Assembly: GCA_035999765.1 (NCBI GenBank)
Contig: CP108521.1
Span: 9,052,001 to 9,116,000, forward strand
Origin: Streptomyces sp. NBC_01231
Lineage (GTDB): Bacteria > Actinomycetota > Actinomycetes > Streptomycetales > Streptomycetaceae
Reading direction: 5' to 3'
Length of the DNA stretch: 64,000 bases
A model generated the notes under the pieces. It worked only from the letters and a program-made list of their open reading frames with translations, ran no database searches and was not told where the DNA came from. This document shows, piece after piece, positions 16,926-24,968 of the stretch (positions are counted from its first letter, which is position 1; each line of letters starts with the position of its first letter). A program made the translations under genes and the position numbers.

Positions 16926-17803
16926 CCACCGTCGCCGCGCTGCGGAACGCCGACACCGCCACCGACCGGACCGCCCGGCCCCGCCGCTCCGTCGCCCGGC
17001 CGCTCCTGTACGGCGCTCTGGCGCTGTGCGCGCTGCTCACCCTGCTGCCCTTCCTCTGGGTGATCAGCGGCTCGCTGCGCAGCCTCGCCGAGATCCGCTC
17101 CGACCCCGGCGCCTGGCTCCCGCATCACGTCACCCTCGACAACTTCGTGCGGCTGTTCAGGACCGAGGGGTTCGGGCGGTTCATGGTGAACAGCGTCGTC
17201 GTGGCGGTCATCGTGGTGGCCGGCAACATCGTCGCGGCGTCGGCCGCCGGCTACGCCCTCGCCAAACTCGACTTCGCCGGCAAGCGGATCGCGTTCGGCG
17301 CGGTCATGGCGGCCATGATGGTGCCGTTCACCGCGGTGTTCGTCACCCAGTTCGTGATCACCGTCGACCTGGGTCTCGCGGACACCCTCACCGGTATAGC
17401 CCTGCCCGGCGTGGCCACGCCGATGTCCGTGTTCATCATGCGGCAGTACGCCGCGTCGATCCCCGACGAACTGCTGGAGGCGGCCCGGATCGACGGCGCG
17501 GGCGAGTTCCGGATCTTCTTCCGGATCTTCCTCCCGCTGGCCGGCCCCGCCCTCGCGACGATCACGATCATGTCGTTCCTCACCTCGTGGAACAACTTCA
17601 TCTGGCCGCTCATCGTCGCTCAGAGCATGTCCAGCTACACCCTGCCGGTGGGCCTCGCCGCCACCAGCCAGGCCGCCGCCCACGTCACGGACTACGGCCT
17701 GACGCTCGCCGGCGCGCTCGTCGTGATGCTGCCGGTCCTGCTGCTCTTCCTGTTCCTGCAGCGCTACTTCGTGCAGGGTGTCTCCGGAACGGGAATGCGG
17801 TGA
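16922..17803 (+). CDS. Carbohydrate ABC transporter permease (MalG/UgpE-like)
   Basis: A 293-residue partner permease with the EAA loop IPDELLEAARIDGAGEFRIFFRIFLPLAGP. It overlaps the previous gene by ATGA and the esterase by GTGA, which ties transport directly to the catabolic genes. The C-terminal FLQRYFVQGVSGTGMR is typical of MalG-like proteins. Confidence 0.9.
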   Translation: MTTVAALRNADTATDRTARPRRSVARPLLYGALALCALLTLLPFLWVISGSLRSLAEIRSDPGAWLPHHVTLDNFVRLFRTEGFGRFMVNSVVVAVIVVAGNIVAASAAGYALAKLDFAGKRIAFGAVMAAMMVPFTAVFVTQFVITVDLGLADTLTGIALPGVATPMSVFIMRQYAASIPDELLEAARIDGAGEFRIFFRIFLPLAGPALATITIMSFLTSWNNFIWPLIVAQSMSSYTLPVGLAATSQAAAHVTDYGLTLAGALVVMLPVLLLFLFLQRYFVQGVSGTGMR

Positions 17804-19227
17804 GCGTGGTGAACGTGGTGAACTCCCTCGACGCACCGGGCGATCCGGTCACCGTGCACGCCCCCGCCGGGCAGATCATCGGCCGCCGCAGCCGTCGGAT
17901 ATGGCGTTTCCTCGGCATCCCCTTCGCCGAACCCCCCGTCGGTGCACGGCGGTTCGCCGAGCCTGTGCCGCGCGGCCGGTTCCGGGAGCCGTACGACGCG
18001 TCCCGGCACGGGCCCACCGCCCAGCGGGTGCCGCTGTTCGCCACGACCACCGTGCCGGAACCGTCGGTCCCCGGCGACGACATCCTGAACCTCGCCGTCG
18101 TCGCCCCGGACCGGGACGACGACCGCGGACCCTTCCCGGTCCTGGTGTGGATCCACGGCGGCGGGTTCCTGGCGGGCAGCCCCGCCAGCCCCTGGTACGA
18201 CGGCCGCGCCTTCGCCCGCGACGGGGTCGTCTGCGTCACCGTCGGCTACCGGCTCGGCGTGGACGGGTTCGCCGTCCTGGACGACGTCCCCACCAACCTC
18301 GGGCTGCGCGACCTGCTGCTCGCCCTCGACTGGGTGCGGGAGAACATCGCCGCGTTCGGCGGTGATCCGGACCGGGTCACCGTGGCCGGGCAGTCCGCCG
18401 GGGGCGCGGCCGTGCTCGCGTTGCTCTCCTCACCGGCAGGCCGAGGCCGCTTCCAGCGGGCGGTCAGTCTGTCCGGCGGATTCTTCGAAGGGGGCGCAAC
18501 GCCCGGCTTCCTCGGACGGCTCGGGAAACGGCTCGGCGTTCCGGCGACACGGGCCGGGTTCGCGGGCCGTGACGTGACGGAGATCCAGCGGGCCGTCCTC
18601 GACCTGCGGGACGAGGGGGGCGTCGGCGACGAACTCGTACTCGGCCCGTTCGTCGGGGACGACCTCCTGCCGGTGCCCGTCGCCGACGGACTGGCCAGGC
18701 ACGGGCACGACGTCCCCCTGCTGATCGGCGCCACCGGGGACGAGTTCGACGCCGGACCCTCGCATCCCGCGAACGAGACCGCTCGCGAGAGGGGCGCTCG
18801 CGAGGCAGGCAGTCGCGAGGCTGGCAGCCGCCTGACCGACACCCTCTTCCGCGCGGCCTGCCCGCGCACCGCGGCCGCCCGCCGCACCGCCCGCGCCGGC
18901 ACCTGGCTGTACTCCTTCGAGTGGCCCTCACCCGTGCTGGGCGGCGCCGCGCACTGTGCCGACCTCCCGTACTTCTTCGACGTACTCGACGCCCCGGGAA
19001 CGGCCGAGGCGCTCGGCCCCAACCCGCCCCAAGAACTGGCCACTTCGATGCACGCCGACCTGGTCGCGTTCCTCCGCGGCGAGGAACCGGCCCGGGCGCG
19101 GGCGACCGGCACGCTCGGCGATCCGGCGCGTGAGTACGGCCGTCCCGGCGCGCCCCTCGTCGCCGACACCATGGGCGTGTACGACCCCGTCGTCCGCACG
19201 GTGTCCGGGGCGGTGGAGGCATGCTGA
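17800..19227 (+). CDS. Carboxylesterase (type-B/para-nitrobenzyl esterase family)
   Basis: A 475-residue alpha/beta hydrolase starting at a GTG that overlaps the permease stop. It has the oxyanion motif VLVWIHGGGFLAGS, the nucleophile elbow VAGQSAGGAAVLALL, an acidic residue in LLIGATGDEFD and the histidine in GGAAHCADLPYFFD. No signal peptide is seen, so it is probably cytoplasmic and acts after import. In this cluster it may remove an acyl group from an imported glycoside conjugate. A low-complexity stretch near residues 328-345 is rich in Arg/Glu/Gly. Confidence 0.85.
   Translation: MSVVNVVNSLDAPGDPVTVHAPAGQIIGRRSRRIWRFLGIPFAEPPVGARRFAEPVPRGRFREPYDASRHGPTAQRVPLFATTTVPEPSVPGDDILNLAVVAPDRDDDRGPFPVLVWIHGGGFLAGSPASPWYDGRAFARDGVVCVTVGYRLGVDGFAVLDDVPTNLGLRDLLLALDWVRENIAAFGGDPDRVTVAGQSAGGAAVLALLSSPAGRGRFQRAVSLSGGFFEGGATPGFLGRLGKRLGVPATRAGFAGRDVTEIQRAVLDLRDEGGVGDELVLGPFVGDDLLPVPVADGLARHGHDVPLLIGATGDEFDAGPSHPANETARERGAREAGSREAGSRLTDTLFRAACPRTAAARRTARAGTWLYSFEWPSPVLGGAAHCADLPYFFDVLDAPGTAEALGPNPPQELATSMHADLVAFLRGEEPARARATGTLGDPAREYGRPGAPLVADTMGVYDPVVRTVSGAVEAC
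18781..18831 (+). repeat. Short tandem repeats inside the esterase gene
   Basis: GCTCGCGAG occurs twice, and TCGCGAGGC followed by GGCAG recurs twice, within about 50 bp. They encode Arg-Glu-Ala/Gly-Ser repeats on a surface-loop position between the acidic and histidine catalytic motifs. Slippage expansion is the simplest explanation. Confidence 0.6.
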
Positions 19228-20366
19228 TGGCAGGGATGAACCAGAGCGCCGTCCGACGCGTCAACACCTCCGTCATCCTGCGCGCCCTCGCGGTGTCGGC
19301 CGGACCGACGACCCTCACCGCGCTCGCCGAACAGGCGGGCCTCTCCCGGCGCACCATCGAACTCATCCTGGACTCGCTCGTCGAGGCCGGCTGGGTGGCG
19401 GAACTGGACCGGGTGCCGATCAGCGGCTCCGCCGGGCGTCCCGCCCGACGCTACGAACTGCGCGCCGAACACGCCCTGTTGGCGGCGGTGTACATCACCA
19501 CCTCGGACGCGTCCGCGGTCGTCGCCGACGTACGCGGACGTATCCTCGGCCGGGCCCGGGGCCCGCTGCGCGCCTACCAGGACCCGCAGGTCACGCTCGA
19601 CGACGCGGCGGCCCTCGTCCGGGAGGCGCTCGCCGACGCGGGCGGCTCCGCGGACCGGCTGCGCGCCGGCGCGGTCGCGGGCGGCGGCGCGATCGACGAC
19701 GAGGGCGTCGTACGACGCCTGGTGCACACCACGCACTGGGAAGGCGTGCACCTGCCCGAGGAACTCAACCGGCGCATCCCGATGCCCTGGTTCGCCGACA
19801 ACGACTCCAACCTCGGTGCGCTCGCGGAGCGTTGGCGCGGCGTGGCCGGCGACCACGACAACATGGTGTGGGCGATCCTCGGCAACCGCACCGGCCTGGG
19901 CATCCTCATCCGGGGCGCGGTGCACCGCGGCCTCGACGGCGCCGCGGGCGAGATCGTCGAGGCCCGCTCGATCCCGACCGTCTCGGTCGAGAACCACCCC
20001 GTGGCCTGGCTGAGCTCACCGGACCCGGCCAGGCGGAGCGTCGCCCTCGACCGGTTCGCGGCCGCCCGGGAAGGCGACGCCCAGGCACTCACCGAGGTCG
20101 ACGAGTTCGTGGAGAACATCGCGTCGATCCTCACCCTCCTGTCGTGGACGGTCGCCCCGTCGCTCATCGTGCTCGGGGGAGGCCTGGAGGACGCGGCCGA
20201 CGTGCTGCTGCCCCGGGTGCGGGAGGCGATGCGCGACGCCCGTACCCCCGCGATCGAGCTGCGCGCGACCGGCCTGGGCCGCGACGCCGCCCTGGTCGGC
20301 GCCGTCAAGCTGGCCCTCGACCGTATGGACACGGAGCTGTTCGGCCCCCTCGTCCCGCGCGCGTGA
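19221..20366 (+). CDS. ROK-family transcriptional regulator
   Basis: A 381-residue protein with an N-terminal winged helix (about 10-75; LSRRTIELILDSLVEAGWV) and a ROK sugar-kinase-like domain (VAGGGAIDDEG, FADNDSNLGALAE, GNRTGLGILI, LIVLGGGLED). The usual ROK zinc motif CxCGxxGC is absent, leaving GAAGEIVEA without the cysteines. It overlaps the esterase end by 7 bp and so is part of the operon. It probably senses the imported sugar or a derivative and controls the cluster through the repeats at 14558-14656. Confidence 0.87.
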   Translation: MLMAGMNQSAVRRVNTSVILRALAVSAGPTTLTALAEQAGLSRRTIELILDSLVEAGWVAELDRVPISGSAGRPARRYELRAEHALLAAVYITTSDASAVVADVRGRILGRARGPLRAYQDPQVTLDDAAALVREALADAGGSADRLRAGAVAGGGAIDDEGVVRRLVHTTHWEGVHLPEELNRRIPMPWFADNDSNLGALAERWRGVAGDHDNMVWAILGNRTGLGILIRGAVHRGLDGAAGEIVEARSIPTVSVENHPVAWLSSPDPARRSVALDRFAAAREGDAQALTEVDEFVENIASILTLLSWTVAPSLIVLGGGLEDAADVLLPRVREAMRDARTPAIELRATGLGRDAALVGAVKLALDRMDTELFGPLVPRA

Positions 20367-20434
20367 ACACGTACGCCGAAGTCCCCGCCGCGCCCCCGTG
20401 CGTCCCCCTGCGGCCCGACCCCTGGAGTCCCACC

Positions 20435-21961
20435 GTGACCCACACCCCCCACACCGACGTCCTCATCGTGGGCAGCGGCATCATGGGATCTCTCGTGGCC
20501 CGGAGGCTGCGCGACGGCGATCCCGCGCTGCGCATCACCATGGTCGACGGCGGCAGCGCGATCGGCGAGGCCCCCGGACTGCACCTGCACGACCTGGACG
20601 ACCCGGCCCTGTGGGCGCGCTACAACGAACGGGTCGCCACCGGCGTCCAGGGCATGTACACGGGAGCCGAGGTGGTCCGGGAGGTCGCGGACCGCCTCAC
20701 CGACCTGACGCCCGGCATGTTCCACGCCCTGGCCTTCGGCGAGGACGCCGAGGCGATGCCCGCGACGGCGCTCGCGTGGAACGCGGGCGGCATGGGCGTC
20801 CACTGGACGGCCGCGACACCGTGGCCCGCCGGGGACGAGGTCTTCGACTTCGGCGACCCGGCCGGCTGGGCGGCGGACCTCGACACCGCCCGCCGCCTGC
20901 TCGCCGTCAATCCCTCCGCGATCGGCCCGACCGAGGCCGGGAACCTGGTCCTCGACGTCCTGCGCCGGCGCTACGGCGGCTTCGGACCGGACGACCGGCG
21001 GCCCCAGCCGATGCCCATGGCCGTCACCCCGACACCGGCCGGCCCGATGCCCCGCACCGCCCCGGCCACGATCTTCCCCACCCTCGCGACCGGCGGCGAC
21101 CCGGCGTTCACCCTGCTGACCGGCACCCTCGCGACGTCCCTGCTCGTCTCGGACACCCGGGTCACCGGCGCCCGGCTGCGCCGCGTCGCCGACGGCGACG
21201 AGTCGGAACTGCGCGCGGACACCGTCGTCGTGTGCGCCGACGCCCTGCGCACGCCCCAACTGCTCTTCGCCTCCGGCATCCGGCCGACCGCGCTGGGCCG
21301 GCACCTCAACGAGCACGCGTTCATCACCGCCCGGGTCCTGCTCGACCTCGACCGCTTCGGCATCGGCCTGGACGCCCTGCCCCTGCCGCGCCCCGGCGAG
21401 TTCAGCACGGACTCGCTCTGGCTGCCGCAGAACGGGGCGGCGCAGCCCTTCCACGGCCAGATCATGAACCGCACCTACATCGACGAGGAGGGCCGGCCCC
21501 TCGCCCACTCCGTGGGCCTGTCGCTGTACGCCCCCGTGGTCTCGCGCCCCGACAACCGGCTGGTGTTCTCCGAGACCGAGACCGACCTCGCCGGGATGCC
21601 CCGGATCACCGTGGAGTTCGGCTACGGCGACGCCGACCGCGCCCTGATCGACCGGGCCCTCGACGAAGTCCGTTCGCTGGCCGCGGAGTTCGGCCCGTTC
21701 GATCCCGCGACCGAGAGCGCCCTGCTGCCGCCCGGCTCGTCCCTGCACCAGACCGGCACCGTCCGCTGCGGCCCCGCCGACGACGGCACCAGCGTGTGCG
21801 ACCCGGACGGAAGGGTGTGGGGCCACGACAACCTGTACCTCGCGGGCAACGGGGTGATCCCCACCGCGATGGCCGCCAACGTCACCCTGACCGGCGCGGT
21901 GACCGCACTCCGGGCCGCCCGGGCCGTGTCCGCCCGCACCACCGCACTCGCCGCGAACTGA
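20435..21961 (+). CDS. GMC-type FAD oxidoreductase, pyranose 2-oxidase / glycoside 3-oxidase-like
   Basis: A 508-residue flavoprotein. The N-terminal Rossmann motif is VLIVGSGIMGSLVARRLR; GGMGVHWTAATPWP near residue 120 matches the GMSTHWTCATP-type motif of pyranose oxidases. Near the C-terminus, LHQTGTVRCG and YLAGNGVIPTAMAANVTLT supply the His/Asn catalytic region. Bacterial relatives include pyranose 2-oxidases and the glycoside 3-oxidases that begin C-glycoside breakdown. There is no signal peptide, so it oxidises a sugar or glycoside in the cytoplasm. GTG 20435 is chosen for its GGAG and for the compact N-terminus; GTG 20363 would overlap the ROK stop. Confidence 0.82.
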   Translation: MTHTPHTDVLIVGSGIMGSLVARRLRDGDPALRITMVDGGSAIGEAPGLHLHDLDDPALWARYNERVATGVQGMYTGAEVVREVADRLTDLTPGMFHALAFGEDAEAMPATALAWNAGGMGVHWTAATPWPAGDEVFDFGDPAGWAADLDTARRLLAVNPSAIGPTEAGNLVLDVLRRRYGGFGPDDRRPQPMPMAVTPTPAGPMPRTAPATIFPTLATGGDPAFTLLTGTLATSLLVSDTRVTGARLRRVADGDESELRADTVVVCADALRTPQLLFASGIRPTALGRHLNEHAFITARVLLDLDRFGIGLDALPLPRPGEFSTDSLWLPQNGAAQPFHGQIMNRTYIDEEGRPLAHSVGLSLYAPVVSRPDNRLVFSETETDLAGMPRITVEFGYGDADRALIDRALDEVRSLAAEFGPFDPATESALLPPGSSLHQTGTVRCGPADDGTSVCDPDGRVWGHDNLYLAGNGVIPTAMAANVTLTGAVTALRAARAVSARTTALAAN

Positions 21962-21976
21962 CCAGGAGACCCATCG

Positions 21977-22588
21977 ATGATCGACATCGCGAAGGAATAC
22001 CGCGTCGCTCTGCCGGCGTGGATCGACGACGAGCTGGCCGACGTGCCCGCTGCCCTCCCCGGCCGCGAGGACCGCATGCGTCTCGTGCACCGGCTCGCCG
22101 ACCGCAACTGGCGCGAGGGCAACGGCGGCCCGTTCGCGGCCCTCGTCGCCGAGCGGGACACCGGCCGGATCGTCTCGGTCGGCGTGAACGTCGTCCTCGC
22201 CTCCGGCGTTTCCAGCGCCCACGCCGAGGTCGTCGCACTGGGCCTGGCCCAGACGGCGACCGGCGGCTGGGACCTGGGCGGCGCCGGACTGCCCGTGCAC
22301 GAACTCGTCGTCAACTGGCGTCCGTGCGTGCAGTGTTACGGCGCGACCCTGTGGTCGGGCGTCCGGAGCCTGGTGGTGGCGGGTCAGGGCCCGGAGCTGG
22401 AGGAGATCACCACGTTCGACGAGGGCCCGCTCGGCGCGGACTGGGCCGAGCAGTTCGAGGCCCGCGGCATCGAGGTCGTGGGGGACGTGCTCCGCGACGA
22501 GGCCCTCGCGGTGTTCCGCGACTACCGCGAGGCCGTCGACGCCGCCGCCGGCATCGTCGTCTACAACGCCCGCGGAGGTGCCGCATGA
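21977..22588 (+). CDS. Cytidine/guanine-deaminase-fold protein
   Basis: A 203-residue protein with the zinc and catalytic motifs of the deaminase superfamily: HAEVVAL near residue 78 and NWRPCVQCYGATLWSGV near 116-131 (PCxxC). It resembles guanine deaminase or tRNA-adenosine-deaminase-like enzymes. The long N-terminal extension and the acidic C-terminal tail are not standard. It lies 15 bp after the oxidase and overlaps the next gene by ATGA. A nucleobase-type deaminase in a glycoside-oxidation operon suggests that the released or attached group is a nitrogen heterocycle. Confidence 0.8.
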   Translation: MIDIAKEYRVALPAWIDDELADVPAALPGREDRMRLVHRLADRNWREGNGGPFAALVAERDTGRIVSVGVNVVLASGVSSAHAEVVALGLAQTATGGWDLGGAGLPVHELVVNWRPCVQCYGATLWSGVRSLVVAGQGPELEEITTFDEGPLGADWAEQFEARGIEVVGDVLRDEALAVFRDYREAVDAAAGIVVYNARGGAA

Positions 22589-23526
22589 CGTCGCCCCGTT
22601 TCGCGACCGACATCATCACCTTCTACCACCCCGAGTTCTGGGGGCTCGAGTCCGCGGACGCCGTACGGGACTGGGCCCTCGCCCACCCCGGCCGCTTCTG
22701 GGAGCGGGTGATGGCCGTCTTGGCCGACACCGGGTTCACCGGTGTGGAGCTGACCTTCGCCCCGGGCGACCTCGACTCCGCGCTGCGCGCCTTCGGCAGC
22801 GCACCCGCCTTCCGCCGCGAACTCGCCGCCCGGGGCCTCTCGGTCGTCAGCGCCTTCATCGCCGGCAGCGACGCCCCCGACTGGCGGCACGGTGACAACC
22901 TGCCCGCGATCGTCGCCGACGCCGAACGCCGCGCAGGCTTCCTCGCCGACGTCGGGGCGGAGCTTCTCGTCGCCGGCCTGCCCATGCGCACGACGTACGG
23001 GGAGCGGCCGCCCTTCTTCGTCGACGCCGCCTACATGGCCCGCATGGCCGACATCGCCCATGCCGTCGGCGAGGCGGTGGCCCGGCAGGGCGTGAAGCTC
23101 GCCTTCCACACCGAGTCCCACAGCACCCTCTGGTACGAGCGAGACATCGACCTGTTCATGGCGCTCACCGACCCGCGCTACGTGTGGCTGTGCCCCGACT
23201 CCTGCCACATCGCCCTCGGGGGCGGGGACCCGGTGGCCGTCGCGCGCCGCCACACCCCGCGCATCGCCCTGGCGCACTGGAAGGACGCGGTCAAGCCCAT
23301 CGACGTCGCCCTCACCATCGACGAGACGGTCTACGCCCGCCAGCAGCCCTTCATGACCGCACTGGGCACGGGCATCGTCGACTGGCGGGGCTGGGCCGAA
23401 GCGATGGCGCGCACGCCCGGCGCGGGCACCGTCCTCATCGAACTGGACGAGGCGGCCGACCCCGTGGCCGCGCTGCGGGCGGGGAAGGCCGTCGCGAAGG
23501 AGTGGGCGATGCCCTCAACGGCGTAG
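22585..23526 (+). CDS. Sugar phosphate isomerase/epimerase-family TIM barrel
   Basis: A 313-residue xylose-isomerase-like barrel (AP endonuclease 2 family). Likely metal ligands are seen in FTGVELTF, LAFHTESH, VWLCPDSCHI, LAHWKDA and VLIELDE. Proteins of this family act on keto-sugars and include the metal-dependent subunit of C-glycoside deglycosidases, which cleave 3-keto-glycosides. The ATG overlaps the deaminase stop by ATGA, with GGAGG in front. It is the last gene of the cluster, and its end overlaps the opposing transporter gene by 12 bp. Confidence 0.82.
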   Translation: MTSPRFATDIITFYHPEFWGLESADAVRDWALAHPGRFWERVMAVLADTGFTGVELTFAPGDLDSALRAFGSAPAFRRELAARGLSVVSAFIAGSDAPDWRHGDNLPAIVADAERRAGFLADVGAELLVAGLPMRTTYGERPPFFVDAAYMARMADIAHAVGEAVARQGVKLAFHTESHSTLWYERDIDLFMALTDPRYVWLCPDSCHIALGGGDPVAVARRHTPRIALAHWKDAVKPIDVALTIDETVYARQQPFMTALGTGIVDWRGWAEAMARTPGAGTVLIELDEAADPVAALRAGKAVAKEWAMPSTA

Positions 23527-24813
23527 CTCCGTGTGCGCCGTCTCCGGCAGCCGCAGATACACCAGCGAGGACACCAGGCAGAGGACGGCGACGTACCAGG
23601 GGAAGAGGCCCGCGTGGCCGGTCTCCTTGAAGAGGGTCCCGACGTACGGTGCCGTGCCGCCGAACAGGGCGACCGTCAGGGAGTAGGGGAAGCCGATGCC
23701 GGCCGCCCGCACCCGGGGCGGGAAGATCTCGGCGTTGACCGCCGCGCTGATCGAGGTGAAGCCGGTCAGCAGGATCATGCCCGCGCACTGCACGAGCAGC
23801 AGGACCACGAAGGAGTCGCGCAGGGAGTGCAGCAGCGGGACGCTCAGGAGGGCGAAACCGAGGCCGAAGAAGAGGAGCAGGGGGCGGCGGCCGAAGCGGT
23901 CGGAGAGCAGTCCGCCGAGCGGCTGGAGCAGGCCGAAGAAGGCGAGCGAGATCGTGCCCGCGAGCAGGGCGTCCGACTTGTCGACGCCCGCGTTGAGTTC
24001 GGCGTACGTCGGCAGGTACGAGGTCCACGTGTAGTAGGCGATGGTGCCGCCCGCCGTGATGCCGCAGATCAGGAGGGACTCGCGGGGGTGGCGGCGCAAA
24101 GCCTCCAACAGACCGGGGCGCGGCGCCTGTTGCTGCTCGGCGCTGCGGGTCTCCTGCGCGCCCTGCCGGATCCAGAAGCCGACCAGGCTGAGTACGGCCC
24201 CGAGGACGAAGGGAATCCGCCAGCCCCAGCCGTTCATCTGCCCGTCGCTCAACGTGTCCACGAGCAGGGTGGCGATCCCGGACGCGACGAGCTGACCGGC
24301 CGTGGTCGACACGTACTGGAAGCTGGAGAACAGCCCGCGCCGGCCGGGCCCCGCCGACTCGACCAGGAAGGTCGTCGAGGCCGCGAACTCGCCGCCCACG
24401 GACAGGCCCTGGAGCAGCCGCGCGAGCACCAGGATCACCGGGGCGAGGACTCCCACCGCCGCGTACGTCGGCGTCAGCCCGACCAGCAGACTGCTGCCGC
24501 CCATCAGCAGGATGGTGACGGTGAGCGCGGCGCGCCGGCCGTGCCGGTCCGCGACGGTGCCCATCAGCAGTCCGCCGACCGGTCGCATGAAGAAGCCCAC
24601 CGCGAACACCGCGAACGTCGACAGCAGCGGCACCAACGAGTTGTCCGCGCTCTTCGGGAAGACCTCGGCGGCGATGTAGGTGGCCAGGAAGGTGTAGGCG
24701 TACCAGTCGTACCACTCCACGGCGTTGCCCACGGAGGCCGCGAGGAGCTGGCGTACGGGCCGTTTCGTCGGGGTGGACGGCGACGTGTGTGTCTCTGTCA
24801 TGATCGCGACCAT
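23515..24813 (-). CDS. MFS transporter, metabolite:H+ symporter (MHS) type
   Basis: A 432-residue transporter with about twelve hydrophobic segments. The early motif VGNAVEWYDWYAYTFLATY and the loop MGTVADRHGRRAAL are characteristic of the MHS family (alpha-ketoglutarate, shikimate, proline/betaine carriers). ATG 24813 is preceded by GGAG; a second ATG lies at 24801. It is convergent with the glycoside cluster, so it may export or import a related acid, but nothing in the sequence fixes the substrate. Confidence 0.85.
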   Translation of the reverse strand: MVAIMTETHTSPSTPTKRPVRQLLAASVGNAVEWYDWYAYTFLATYIAAEVFPKSADNSLVPLLSTFAVFAVGFFMRPVGGLLMGTVADRHGRRAALTVTILLMGGSSLLVGLTPTYAAVGVLAPVILVLARLLQGLSVGGEFAASTTFLVESAGPGRRGLFSSFQYVSTTAGQLVASGIATLLVDTLSDGQMNGWGWRIPFVLGAVLSLVGFWIRQGAQETRSAEQQQAPRPGLLEALRRHPRESLLICGITAGGTIAYYTWTSYLPTYAELNAGVDKSDALLAGTISLAFFGLLQPLGGLLSDRFGRRPLLLFFGLGFALLSVPLLHSLRDSFVVLLLVQCAGMILLTGFTSISAAVNAEIFPPRVRAAGIGFPYSLTVALFGGTAPYVGTLFKETGHAGLFPWYVAVLCLVSSLVYLRLPETAHTELRR

Positions 24814-24968
24814 CCCCCGCTCCAGCGTCGGCACACCTCACGTACCGACGACTTTCACATCAGCGACACCAGACCCTTCCCTGACGTTTGGTGGGCTTGG
24901 GAAGCTCGCACCGCGCGCATGCGCTCACGTTCCGGCCATCCGCACCCCAGGATGAGAGGCACCCACCC

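Noticed and set aside
19574..22300. A very long open frame (over 900 codons) on the minus strand opposite the ROK and oxidase genes
   Set aside because: High GC suppresses stop codons in all frames. The predicted protein is low complexity with no recognisable motif, whereas the plus strand carries full ROK and GMC motifs and coupled starts.
22585..23526. Calling the TIM barrel a proven C-glycoside deglycosidase subunit
   Set aside because: The usual small partner subunit is not seen, and the barrel family is broad. Only the general isomerase/epimerase call is safe.
24814..24968. PHO box upstream of phospholipase C
   Set aside because: No pair of GTTCACC-like direct repeats with 11-bp spacing could be found, only isolated partial matches.
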